Positions 24,124 through 31,955 of a stretch of DNA of 64,000 bases are shown in pieces. Each line of letters begins with the position of its first letter. Positions within the stretch are counted from its first letter, which is position 1. The position numbers and the translations under genes were made by a program. The notes under the pieces were generated by a model, which saw nothing but the letters and a program-made list of their open reading frames with translations, was not told the origin of the DNA and searched no databases. Source of the DNA: Mesorhizobium plurifarium (GTDB lineage Bacteria; Pseudomonadota; Alphaproteobacteria; Rhizobiales; Rhizobiaceae); the NCBI GenBank assembly GCA_000824785.1, contig CCNB01000004.1:380157-444156 (forward strand). The letters run 5' to 3'.

Positions 24124-25718
24124 GCGATGCCGCAACAGTCCAGGGAAACGAAAGCCGTTCCGCCGCCGGCGGGCGCAATCCCTGGCTGATCGCGATCGTC
24201 GTCTCGATCGCGACCTTCATGCTGGTGCTCGACACCTCGATCGCCAATGTCGCGCTGCGCAACATCGCCGGCAGCCTGGCCGCCGGCATGGACGAGAGCA
24301 CATGGGTGATCACCACCTATCTCGTCGCCAACTCCGTCATCATTCCCGTCAGTGGCTGGCTGACCAGCGTCATCGGCCGCAAGCGTTATTACATGATCTG
24401 CGTGGCGACCTTCACGCTGGCGTCGCTGCTGTGCGGGCTGGCGCCCAATCTGCCAACGCTGATCGCTTTCCGCATCCTGCAGGGGCTCGGCGGTGGCGGC
24501 ATGGCGCCGAGCGAACAATCGATCCTCGCCGACACGTTTCCGCCGGAGAAGCGTTCGCAGGCTTTTGCTCTTTACGGCATTGCAGTGATCGTCGCGCCGA
24601 CGGTGGGGCCGACCATCGGCGGCTGGCTGACCGACAATTTCTCCTGGCACTGGATCTTCTTCATCAACGTGCCGTTCGGCATCATGTCGCTGGCGCTCGT
24701 GCAATGGCTGGTGATCGAGCCCGACATTCTAGAACGCGAGCGGCAGGAGCGGTTGAGCAAGGGGCTGAAAGTCGACTGGATCGGCTTCATCCTGGTGGCG
24801 ATGGCGCTCGGCTGCCTCGAAGTCTTTCTCGACGAAGGCCAACGCAACGATTGGTTCGCCTCGACCTTCATCACCACTTTCGCCGTGATCTCGGCAGTGT
24901 CGTTCCTGCTGCTGGTCCCCTGGGAGTGGACGAGGCGCGATCCGATCGTCGACATCCGCCTGCTCTTCAGCCGGCAGTTCGGCATGTCGTTCCTCGTCAT
25001 GATGGCAGTGGGCGCGGTGCTCTTCAGCACCACGCAGCTTTTGCCGCAACTGCAGCAGACGACCTTCGACTACACCGCCACCCTTTCGGGCCTGTCGATG
25101 ATGCCGGGCGGCATCGCCATGCTCATGCTGATGCCGATCTCGGGCTTTGCCGCCGGCATCATTCAGCCGCGCTATCTCATCATGATGGGCATGGCGGTGG
25201 TCGCGGTCGCGCTCTGGCACACAACCTCGCTGACGCCCGACGCCAGCTTCAGCTTCTTCGCCTATGCGCGCGTCTATATGATGATCGGCCTGCCGTTCCT
25301 GTTCATCCCGATCTCCACCGCCGCCTATGTCGGCCTGCCGCCGCAGAAGACCGACCAGGCATCGTCGCTGATCAATGTCGCCCGCAACATCGGCGGCAGC
25401 ATCGGCGTGTCGCTGTCCAACACGGTCATTGCCCAGAACGCCCAGTTCCACCAGTCGGTGCTGGTCGGCCACACCGCGCAGTCGAGCGACACCTATCAGC
25501 AGACGCTGCGCCAGGTGACGGATCATTTCGTCGCCGAGGGTTCGCCGCTGGTCGAAGCCAGGCAGCAGGCCATCGGCTGGATCGAACAGGAGATCGGCCG
25601 CCAGGCTTCGCTGCTCGCCTATATCGACGTCTTTTTCTACTGCGCCGTAGCGACGGCGATCCTTGTGCCGTTTGCCCTGTTGCTGCGGCCGCCCAAACAG
25701 GCGCCAGCGAAGCGTTAG
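24120..25718 (+). CDS. EmrB-like DHA2-family MFS efflux pump
   Basis: A 532-residue transporter with about 14 hydrophobic segments. It contains the DHA2 motifs 'LDTSIANVALRNIAGSL' in TM1 and 'RILQGLGGGGMAP' in TM4, plus motif C 'VIVAPTVGPTIGG' in TM5. With the adaptor protein immediately upstream (4-bp overlap) it forms an EmrAB-type pair that exports hydrophobic compounds using the proton gradient. An outer-membrane TolC-like gene is not in the window and would have to be supplied from elsewhere. The substrate range cannot be predicted. Confidence 0.9.
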   Translation: MSDAATVQGNESRSAAGGRNPWLIAIVVSIATFMLVLDTSIANVALRNIAGSLAAGMDESTWVITTYLVANSVIIPVSGWLTSVIGRKRYYMICVATFTLASLLCGLAPNLPTLIAFRILQGLGGGGMAPSEQSILADTFPPEKRSQAFALYGIAVIVAPTVGPTIGGWLTDNFSWHWIFFINVPFGIMSLALVQWLVIEPDILERERQERLSKGLKVDWIGFILVAMALGCLEVFLDEGQRNDWFASTFITTFAVISAVSFLLLVPWEWTRRDPIVDIRLLFSRQFGMSFLVMMAVGAVLFSTTQLLPQLQQTTFDYTATLSGLSMMPGGIAMLMLMPISGFAAGIIQPRYLIMMGMAVVAVALWHTTSLTPDASFSFFAYARVYMMIGLPFLFIPISTAAYVGLPPQKTDQASSLINVARNIGGSIGVSLSNTVIAQNAQFHQSVLVGHTAQSSDTYQQTLRQVTDHFVAEGSPLVEARQQAIGWIEQEIGRQASLLAYIDVFFYCAVATAILVPFALLLRPPKQAPAKR

Positions 25719-25787
25719 CTATTCTATTGTCCCGAGCTTGCGCCTTGGCGTCCTACGCGCCAAGCTGACGCCCTCTGGAGGAATCTC

Positions 25788-26219
25788 ATGCGCAACATGA
25801 CGGCATCGGCGCTGCTTTTGGCGGCGGCATTTATCACGACGAGCGCGAACGCGCTGGACAGCTCGAACACGCCCGTCGTGGTGACACCGCTGGCGTCCAA
25901 GACCGCGACCGCCTCCGGCCAGCCGATCACGCTGCCGCAAAAGAACGTCGAGGTTCAGGTTTCATCCTATCAGATCGCGCCGGGCGCGACCTTGCCGGTG
26001 CACAAGCACCCCTTCCCGCGCTACGCCTATGTCGAACAAGGCACGCTCAAGGTCACCAATGTCGAGACCGGCGCTGCCAACACCTATAAGACCGGCGACT
26101 TCATCATCGAGATGATCGGCCAATGGCATCAGGCCACCAATATCGGCGCCGATCCGGTCAAGCTTCTGGTGATCGATCAGGTCGAGCAAGGCGCCAAGAA
26201 CACGATCCTGAAGCAATAA
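25788..26219 (+). CDS. Secreted cupin-domain protein
   Basis: A 143-residue protein with an N-terminal signal peptide (about 1-22, cleavage near 'TSANA-LDS') and a single small cupin barrel. The first cupin motif contains 'PVHKHPFPRYAYVEQG', giving two histidines and a likely metal site. The second reads 'IIEMIGQWHQATNIG'. Periplasmic location is likely, and the function is unknown. It follows the EmrB-like gene by about 70 bp in the same direction with its own ribosome-binding site (TGGAGGA), so it may be separate from the efflux operon or its last member. Confidence 0.8.
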   Translation: MRNMTASALLLAAAFITTSANALDSSNTPVVVTPLASKTATASGQPITLPQKNVEVQVSSYQIAPGATLPVHKHPFPRYAYVEQGTLKVTNVETGAANTYKTGDFIIEMIGQWHQATNIGADPVKLLVIDQVEQGAKNTILKQ

Positions 26220-26348
26220 TCGTCAGGCGCTCCCTGGCGCACGCCGGACGGCTTGTTCAGTCCGGGCGTCTGGACCGATCATTGCGGGCTTTCAAGGCGG
26301 TGGACCGGATGCTAGGGCTGCGCTCTCGCCAACCATGGATGTACGCCC

Positions 26349-27104
26349 GTGACCGCCGCCTCAACCCCCCTGATCGAAATCTGCGTCGAAGGCATCGACG
26401 GGCTGCTTGCCGCGCAGGCCGCCGGCGCCGACCGGGTCGAGCTCTGCGCCAGCCTGATCGAAGGCGGCATCACGCCAAGCCTCGGCACGGTGCGCGCCGC
26501 GCTGGAAAGCGCGACCATCCCCTTTCACGTCATCGTGCGCCCGCGCGGCGGCGATTTCCTCTACAGCGAGACCGAATACCGCTCGATGCTTGCCGATGTC
26601 GAAGCGCTGCGCGAGCTCGGCGTCGCGGGCGTGGTCGTCGGCTGCCTCACCGCTGACGGCGCCATCGACGAGGCGCGCATGAGCGCGCTGGTCGAGGCCG
26701 CCGGCCCGCTCAACGTCACCTGCCACCGCGCCTTCGACATGACGCGCGACCCGTACGAGGCGCTCGAAGCGCTGATCCGCTGCAAGGTCGGCCGCGTGCT
26801 GACCAGCGGCCAGCGCGACACGGCGGTCGAAGGCGTCGAGCTTCTGGCGCAGCTCGTCCGCAAGGCCGGCGATCGTATCATCATCCTCGGCTGCGGCGCC
26901 CTGGCGCCCGACACGATCGGCGAGGTGCGCAAGCGCACCGGACTGACCGAAATGCATTTCGCGGCGCTTGCGGACGTGCCGAGCGCCATGCGCTACCGCA
27001 ACCCGAATGTCGGCATGGGCGGCACCGACCTCGACCGCGAATACCGCAACACGGTGACCGACCAAGCCAAGGTGGCGGCGACGATCGCGGCCGCGAGGGC
27101 TTGA
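26349..27104 (+). CDS. cutC: CutC-family protein
   Basis: A 251-residue TIM-barrel protein of the CutC family. Hallmarks are the N-terminal 'IEICVEGIDGLLAAQAAGADRVELC', 'GGITPSLG', 'HVIVRPRGGDF', 'CHRAFDMTRDP' and 'GRVLTSGQ'. CutC was linked to copper tolerance in E. coli, but its biochemical role is unsettled. The start is GTG at 26349; nearby ATGs at 26335 and 26339 are out of frame. The TGA stop overlaps the ATG of the acetyltransferase gene (TTGATG). Confidence 0.9.
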   Translation: MTAASTPLIEICVEGIDGLLAAQAAGADRVELCASLIEGGITPSLGTVRAALESATIPFHVIVRPRGGDFLYSETEYRSMLADVEALRELGVAGVVVGCLTADGAIDEARMSALVEAAGPLNVTCHRAFDMTRDPYEALEALIRCKVGRVLTSGQRDTAVEGVELLAQLVRKAGDRIIILGCGALAPDTIGEVRKRTGLTEMHFAALADVPSAMRYRNPNVGMGGTDLDREYRNTVTDQAKVAATIAAARA

Positions 27105-27610
27105 TGGCTGAGACGACCAAAGATCTGCTGCCGATCGAACGCGTCTCGCCCGGCGACGAAGCCGCCATCCTGGTGCTCAACAACGAGCATGCGGCGGAAC
27201 TTTCCTGGCTGGAGGCGGATCGGTTGTCCTTCCTCATCAGCCAAGCCTTCTACACGCGCCGCATCGGCGCGCTCGAAGCCTTCATCATGACCTTCGACCA
27301 GGATGCAGACTACGACAGCCCGAACTTCCTCTGGTTTCGCCAGCGCTATCCGCGCTTCGTCTATGTCGACCGCGTGGTGGTCGCGGCTACGGCGCGCGGC
27401 CGCGGCCATGCGCGCCGGCTTTATGAGGATCTGTTCGAGCAGGCCCGGCGCGCCGGGCATACGATCGTCACCTGCGAGGTGAATGCCGATCCGCCCAACC
27501 CGGCCTCCGATGCCTTCCACGCCGCGCTCGGTTTCGCCGAGGTCGGCGATGCGGTGATCCACGGCGGCAAGAAGTCGGTGCGTTATTGGGCAAAGCCCAT
27601 CGCCACCTGA
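27104..27610 (+). CDS. GNAT-family N-acetyltransferase
   Basis: A 168-residue acetyltransferase. The acetyl-CoA segment is seen as 'VVVAATARGRGHARRLYEDL' (R-G-x-G-x-A type) around residues 90-110, with a downstream 'AFHAALGFAEVG' strand-helix typical of GNATs. The substrate is unknown. I start at the ATG overlapping the cutC stop rather than the TTG one codon earlier. Coupling to cutC is common in rhizobia as far as I recall, but no functional link is established. Confidence 0.84.
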   Translation: MAETTKDLLPIERVSPGDEAAILVLNNEHAAELSWLEADRLSFLISQAFYTRRIGALEAFIMTFDQDADYDSPNFLWFRQRYPRFVYVDRVVVAATARGRGHARRLYEDLFEQARRAGHTIVTCEVNADPPNPASDAFHAALGFAEVGDAVIHGGKKSVRYWAKPIAT

Positions 27611-27681
27611 GCGCCGCCGCAACGCTGGCCAGGAAAACAAGCCGAAGCTAATATGCCCTCTCCGCTACCGGGGGCGACATC

Positions 27682-28179
27682 ATGGCGAGCAACGTCTTCC
27701 GCTTCGACGAGAGCTGGGACATCCCTAAAGGCACCCCGCAGGAAGTGTGGGACGTGCTGTCGGATGCTGAGCTTCTGCCTCTCTGGTGGGGCGATGCCTA
27801 CAAGGAGGTCGAGCCGCTCGACAAGAAGGGCAAGGGCGTCGTCGGCGCCCGTCCCAGGGCGAGAGCGCGCGGCGCCCTGCCCTATGAGTTGAACTTCATT
27901 ATCGAGGCTGCCGAGCTCATACCCGGCCGGCTGGTGGTGGTAAAAACCTTCGGCGATTTCGACGGGCTATGGCGTGCGGAGCTGTCGCCGGCCGGAGCCG
28001 GAACCCATGTCGATCTGGTTTGGCAGGTCACGGTCGAGAGGCCGATCCTCAAATTTCTGGCGCCGCTTCTGAGACCAGCCTTCGCCTGGAACCACCGCTG
28101 GACCACGCCGCGCGGCGAAGCCGGGCTTCGCCGCTATCTCGCTGCGCAGAAGGCTGGCCGAACCGGCCTCCCCGGTTGA
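27682..28179 (+). CDS. SRPBCC-family (polyketide cyclase/START-like) protein
   Basis: A 165-residue helix-grip protein. The beginning '[21 protein letters not shown]' and '[16 protein letters not shown]' are typical of SRPBCC proteins that form a hydrophobic ligand pocket, and the C-terminal helix carries '[10 protein letters not shown]'. No catalytic motif is recognisable. It stands alone with a 71-bp gap to the acetyltransferase gene and is convergent with the MFS small-subunit gene. Function is unknown; lipid or polyketide binding is possible. Confidence 0.75.
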   Translation: MASNVFRFDESWDIPKGTPQEVWDVLSDAELLPLWWGDAYKEVEPLDKKGKGVVGARPRARARGALPYELNFIIEAAELIPGRLVVVKTFGDFDGLWRAELSPAGAGTHVDLVWQVTVERPILKFLAPLLRPAFAWNHRWTTPRGEAGLRRYLAAQKAGRTGLPG

Positions 28180-28202
28180 CGCCCCAACTTACTGGAACGA
28201 AC

Positions 28203-28319
28203 TTACCGGAACAACGGAACGGCGCTGACCACAGTCGTCCAGAAGCCCCAGACCAGCGGTATGCCGACCAGCAGCCAGGCGAGCGTAAGCTTGACGGTAT
28301 TGTCGTTGTCCTGTGCCAT
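28203..28319 (-). CDS. MFS transporter small subunit (38 residues)
   Basis: A very short gene with strong support. The ATG is preceded by TAAGGAG with optimal spacing, and the product (MAQDNDNTVKLTLAWLLV at the start) has a polar N-terminus, then a single membrane helix (about 12-34) rich in Leu, Val and Trp, ending PLFR. It begins 10 bp after the stop of the oxalate/formate-type MFS gene in the same direction. Small one-helix proteins in this position are known next to OxlT-family carriers and are annotated as MFS transporter small subunits. It may stabilise or modulate the carrier. Confidence 0.75.
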   Translation of the reverse strand: MAQDNDNTVKLTLAWLLVGIPLVWGFWTTVVSAVPLFR

Positions 28320-28329
28320 CTCGATCTCC

Positions 28330-29712
28330 TTATGCCCTCGCCGCTTCCGGCTTCATGTGGAAGCGCTCGGCCACCGGCCGCATCATCAGGTTGAGCAGGA
28401 ATCCCACGACGAGCAGGCCGGCCATGATGTACATCGTCACCGTATAGGCGTCGGCCTTCGCCACGCCGCTGTCGATCTGGTACTGGCGGATGTAGTTGAC
28501 TAGGACCGGGCCAAGCACGCCGGCAACCGACCAGGCCGTCAGCAGCCGGCCATGGATGGCGCCGACATAGCGCACGCCGAAGACATCGCGCAGATAGGCC
28601 GGAACAGTGGAGAAACCGCCGCCGTACATGCTGAGGATGATGCCGTAGAACAGCACGAACAGGAACACGTTGCCGGATTTTCCGGTCCATGGCACGGCCG
28701 CATACAAGAGCACGCCCAGCACGAAAAAGACCGCGTAGGTCATCTTGCGGCCGATATAATCGCTGGCCGAGGCCCAGAAGAAGCGGCCGAGCATGTTGAA
28801 GATCGAAAGCAGGCCGACAAAGCCCGCAGCAGCAGCAGCCGTGATACGCCCCGGGAACATCTCCTGGCTCATCGCCGAAGCCTGGCCGAGCACGCCGATG
28901 CCGGCAGTCACGTTAAGGCAAAGCACACCCCACAGCAGCCAGAACTGTGGCGTCTTCAGCGCATCGTCAAGATGGACGTTGCCGCTGGTGATCAGCGCGG
29001 CTTGCGTTGCGGGCGGCGTCCATCCGGCGGGCCGCCAGCCATCCGGCGGCACTCTTACGATGATGGCGCCGATCATCATGAAGATGAAATAGACGATGCC
29101 GAGCACGATGAAGGTTTCGGCGACGCCGATATGCTCGGGCGTCGAGAACAGGTTCATCAAATAGACCGATAGCGGCGAGGCAATGAAGGCGCCGCCGCCG
29201 AAGCCCATGATCGCCATGCCGGTCGCCATCCCTGGCCGATCCGGAAACCAGGTGATCAGCGTCTTCACCGGCGAAATATAACCGAGGCCGAGACCGATGC
29301 CGCCAAGCACGCCATAACCGAGATAGATGATCCAGAGCTGGTGCAGGTAGACCCCGAGCGCCGAGATGATGAAGCCGCCGCCGAAACAGCAGGCGGCGGC
29401 TACCATCGCCTTGCGCGGCCCGACGCGGTCGAGCCAACCGCCACCGAAAGCGGCGGCAATGCCAAGGAACAGAATTGCGATCGAGAATATCCAGCCCAGT
29501 CCTGTCAGCTTCCAGTCTTCAGGCGCCGACTCGGTGATGCCGATCAGCTTCGACATCGGCAGGTTGAACACGCTGAACGCGTAAGCCTGACCGATGCACA
29601 GATGAATGCAAAGCGCCGCCGGCGGCACCATCCATCGGCTGAATCCTGGCTCGGCGATGGTGTGAGAGCGATCGAGCCAACCACCCGCTCCTTCGACAAT
29701 GGTCGTTGTCAT
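28330..29712 (-). CDS. Oxalate/formate antiporter-family MFS transporter
   Basis: A 460-residue carrier with about 12 membrane segments. Features include 'HLCIGQAYAFSVFNLP' in TM1, 'YGVLGGIGLGLGYISPVKTLI' in TM4, 'WFPDRPGMATGMAIMGFGGGA' and 'GLLSIFNMLGRFFWASASDYIGRK', all typical of the OxlT/YhjX subgroup. Substrates may be oxalate, formate, pyruvate or another small carboxylate. The chosen ATG has a near-perfect ribosome-binding site (GGGAGGAAGAA); the open frame 18 codons further upstream lacks one. A one-helix partner gene follows. A 17-bp palindrome lies about 150 bp upstream. Confidence 0.87.
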   Translation of the reverse strand: MTTTIVEGAGGWLDRSHTIAEPGFSRWMVPPAALCIHLCIGQAYAFSVFNLPMSKLIGITESAPEDWKLTGLGWIFSIAILFLGIAAAFGGGWLDRVGPRKAMVAAACCFGGGFIISALGVYLHQLWIIYLGYGVLGGIGLGLGYISPVKTLITWFPDRPGMATGMAIMGFGGGAFIASPLSVYLMNLFSTPEHIGVAETFIVLGIVYFIFMMIGAIIVRVPPDGWRPAGWTPPATQAALITSGNVHLDDALKTPQFWLLWGVLCLNVTAGIGVLGQASAMSQEMFPGRITAAAAAGFVGLLSIFNMLGRFFWASASDYIGRKMTYAVFFVLGVLLYAAVPWTGKSGNVFLFVLFYGIILSMYGGGFSTVPAYLRDVFGVRYVGAIHGRLLTAWSVAGVLGPVLVNYIRQYQIDSGVAKADAYTVTMYIMAGLLVVGFLLNLMMRPVAERFHMKPEAARA

Positions 29713-29856
29713 TTCTTCCTCCCGTTGTCCTGTCTGGAAACCTAGAAGGAGAAACGAGAGCGGCAATAAAGAATTCCTGCCCTAGTACCAATGTATAATG
29801 GCCATCGTCACAGCGCCCCCAAGCAGATATTGGTATTCTCTCAAATTAAATTAAAG

Positions 29857-29873
29857 ATATCTAATTTAGATAT
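29857..29873. promoter_or_regulatory. Perfect 17-bp AT-rich dyad upstream of the oxalate/formate-type carrier
   Basis: ATATCTAA-T-TTAGATAT, perfect over 17 bp with a one-base centre. It lies in a strikingly A/T-rich stretch (about 29820-29885) of an otherwise GC-rich window, 145 bp upstream of the carrier start and 44 bp from the 3' end of the acyltransferase gene. It is a candidate operator of the carrier promoter. No regulator gene is adjacent. Confidence 0.5.
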
Positions 29874-29917
29874 TTCTTAAACACGTGAAATCGGACCAGC
29901 GCAATCAGAGCCGATGC

Positions 29918-30940
29918 TCACCAATTGCGGTTGAGCCAGCCACGGGCCGGTTTCTCGATCACGTAATAACTGCAGAGCGCGCAGGCGAATACGGCCGCCA
30001 GCATCGGGATCGGTGCGCTGCCGCGCTCGTCGACGAATTTGTAGAAAGGCTGCTGCCAGAGATAAAGCGAGTAGGACCACAGCCCGAGCATCACCATCGG
30101 CCGCGATGACAACGGTCCTTTCAGAGTACCGCCAGCGAAGTCGAGCGTGTTGACCGCCAGAGCCAGAAGCGGCACGGCGAGGGTGTAATGCAGAGGCGTC
30201 GGTATCGGGTTGCTGAAAAGCAGAACGCCGGCGGCCGCGGCCGCAAGAGCCACATAGCGGCTGTTCAGGAAAGCCGGCAGGCGCCCATCGGCCTTGAGCA
30301 GGCAGATCGCGGCCGATAGCAGGATCGAGGCGATATGCACATCGGTGCGCCAGTAGGTGGTCTCGTAGCCCATGCCGAGAACCCCGTACGAAATGGCGCC
30401 GTTGGCCATTGCCAGCAGCGCCAGCGCGAGCAGCAGCCGCACGACATTCGCCCTTCCGGGAACCACCACGCTGATCAGCGCCAAGAGGATATAGGAGTGC
30501 TCCTCGACACAGAGCGACCAGATATGGTCGAGCGCGCCGGCGCGATTGATGAAGATGCCGGCATAATTGTAGGTGAAGGTCAGCGCCGTCAGCGCCGCCT
30601 TCCACTTGAAGGCGATGTAGGTGCCGGCAAGGCCGACCATGGCAGCGATCACGAACACAAGCAGCGCTGGATAGATGCGCGAGAAACGCCGCTTGAAGAA
30701 TTTCTTCAGCGGAAAGCGCTCGATGAACAGGATCTCGCCCATCAGCCGGCCGCTCAGCACGAAGAAGAACTCGACGCCGAGGACGCCGAGATTGATTCCC
30801 GGGACCGGAAAGAAATGGCCGATCAGCACCAAGGCGATCGACAGGCCGCGCCAGCCGTCGAGAAAGGCAAGTCTTGTCCTGGCTTCCCTGTCGGCGGCGG
30901 TCCGCGGCAGAACAACGGACGCTGCGGAGATGTCGGTCAT
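29918..30940 (-). CDS. Acyltransferase family 3 membrane protein
   Basis: A 340-residue integral membrane protein with about 10 hydrophobic segments. It begins with the OafA/NodX-type pattern 'FLDGWRGLSIALVLIGHFF', including the conserved histidine, then 'GVLGVEFFFVLSG', and the cytoplasmic basic loop 'FPLKKFFKRRFSRIYPAL'. Such enzymes O-acylate (often acetylate) surface polysaccharides or lipids. I chose the ATG at 30940 (MTDISAAS); 47 further upstream codons are open but read as non-coding. It stands alone. The substrate is unknown. Confidence 0.83.
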   Translation of the reverse strand: MTDISAASVVLPRTAADREARTRLAFLDGWRGLSIALVLIGHFFPVPGINLGVLGVEFFFVLSGRLMGEILFIERFPLKKFFKRRFSRIYPALLVFVIAAMVGLAGTYIAFKWKAALTALTFTYNYAGIFINRAGALDHIWSLCVEEHSYILLALISVVVPGRANVVRLLLALALLAMANGAISYGVLGMGYETTYWRTDVHIASILLSAAICLLKADGRLPAFLNSRYVALAAAAAGVLLFSNPIPTPLHYTLAVPLLALAVNTLDFAGGTLKGPLSSRPMVMLGLWSYSLYLWQQPFYKFVDERGSAPIPMLAAVFACALCSYYVIEKPARGWLNRNW

Positions 30941-31096
30941 ACCGTGCCTTCGCAACTCGAGGTCCGTAGCGACGCGTCGCCCGCGTCCCGGACCCTCTGG
31001 TATTCCCGCCGGATTTATTTTGCAGTGCGGGATAACTTTGTGCAAGTGCGAAGCTGCAATTTGACCGGCGTTTCCGGTCAACCCATTGTTATGGCA

Positions 31097-31123
31097 AAGA
31101 AAAAGGGGCCGATGCGGCCCCTT
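31097..31123 (-). terminator. Intrinsic terminator after coxM
   Basis: Read on the minus strand, a stem GGGGCCG/CGGCCCC with a three-base loop, extended by A-T pairs, is followed by TTTTTCTTT. It lies about 25 bp after the coxM stop and is a textbook rho-independent terminator for the coxSLM operon. Confidence 0.85.
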
Positions 31124-31145
31124 CCTTGATCCGCGGCGTCGCCGT

Positions 31146-31943
31146 TCAGGCGTTTGCCGCGGCCACGGCGCGCTTGGCCATCACCGCGATCAGATTGGCG
31201 CGGTAATCGGCGGAGGCATGGATATCGCTCATCAGCCCCTTTGCCGGCACCTTGATGCCGCCGAGCGCCGCGGCGTCGAAATTCGTCGCCAGCGCCGCCT
31301 CGATTTCCCTGGAGCGGAAAACACCGTCCTCGCCGGCGCCGGTCACCGCCGCTCTCACTCCGTCCTTGCCCTTGGTCACGAACACGCCGACGATGGCGTA
31401 ACGCGAAGCCGGATTGCGGAACTTCTGGTAGGCCGCCTTGGCCGGCGCGGTGAAGCTCACCGCGGTGATGATCTCGCCTTCCTTCAGCGCCGTCTCGAAC
31501 AAGCCCTTGAAGAATTTGTCCGCCGCGATCTCGCGCTTGTTGGTGATGATCGTCGCGCCCAGCGCCAGCAGCGCAGCCGGATAGTCGGCCGCCGGATCGT
31601 TGTTGGCGATCGAGCCGCCGATCGTGCCCCTGTGACGCACGGCCGGGTCGCCGATCAAGGAAGCCATATGCGCAAGCGCCGGGCAGGCCTTCCTCAGCTT
31701 CTCGTCGGTGGAGACATCGTAATGCGTTGTCGCGGCGCCGATGGTGACCGTCTTGCCGGACACCTTGACGCCCTGCAGGTCCTTCAGCCGCGAGACATCG
31801 ACGAGGTCCGAAGGTGACGCAAGCCGCGTCTTCATGGCGGGGATCAGCGTCATGCCGCCGGAGAGCAGCTTGGCGTCGCCGTTCTTCAGCAGCTTGGCGG
31901 CGTCGGCGACGGAGGAAGCGCGATGGTAATTGACCGAATACAT
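31146..31943 (-). CDS. coxM: Aerobic CO dehydrogenase-type medium (FAD) subunit
   Basis: A 265-residue member of the molybdopterin-dehydrogenase FAD-binding family. The two FAD-binding motifs are visible as '[17 protein letters not shown]' (about 27-43) and '[16 protein letters not shown]' (about 105-120). It transfers electrons from the Fe-S subunit to the quinone pool. It is the last gene of an S-L-M operon, 12 bp after coxL, and is followed by an intrinsic terminator. The subunit order and the form II signature in CoxL leave the true substrate (CO or another small molecule) open. Confidence 0.88.
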   Translation of the reverse strand: MYSVNYHRASSVADAAKLLKNGDAKLLSGGMTLIPAMKTRLASPSDLVDVSRLKDLQGVKVSGKTVTIGAATTHYDVSTDEKLRKACPALAHMASLIGDPAVRHRGTIGGSIANNDPAADYPAALLALGATIITNKREIAADKFFKGLFETALKEGEIITAVSFTAPAKAAYQKFRNPASRYAIVGVFVTKGKDGVRAAVTGAGEDGVFRSREIEAALATNFDAAALGGIKVPAKGLMSDIHASADYRANLIAVMAKRAVAAANA

Positions 31944-31955
31944 ACTCGTTCCTCC

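Noticed and set aside
29794..29799. Perfect TATAAT hexamer on the plus strand
   Set aside because: No plus-strand gene follows it; both flanking genes are on the minus strand, so it is not a useful promoter call.
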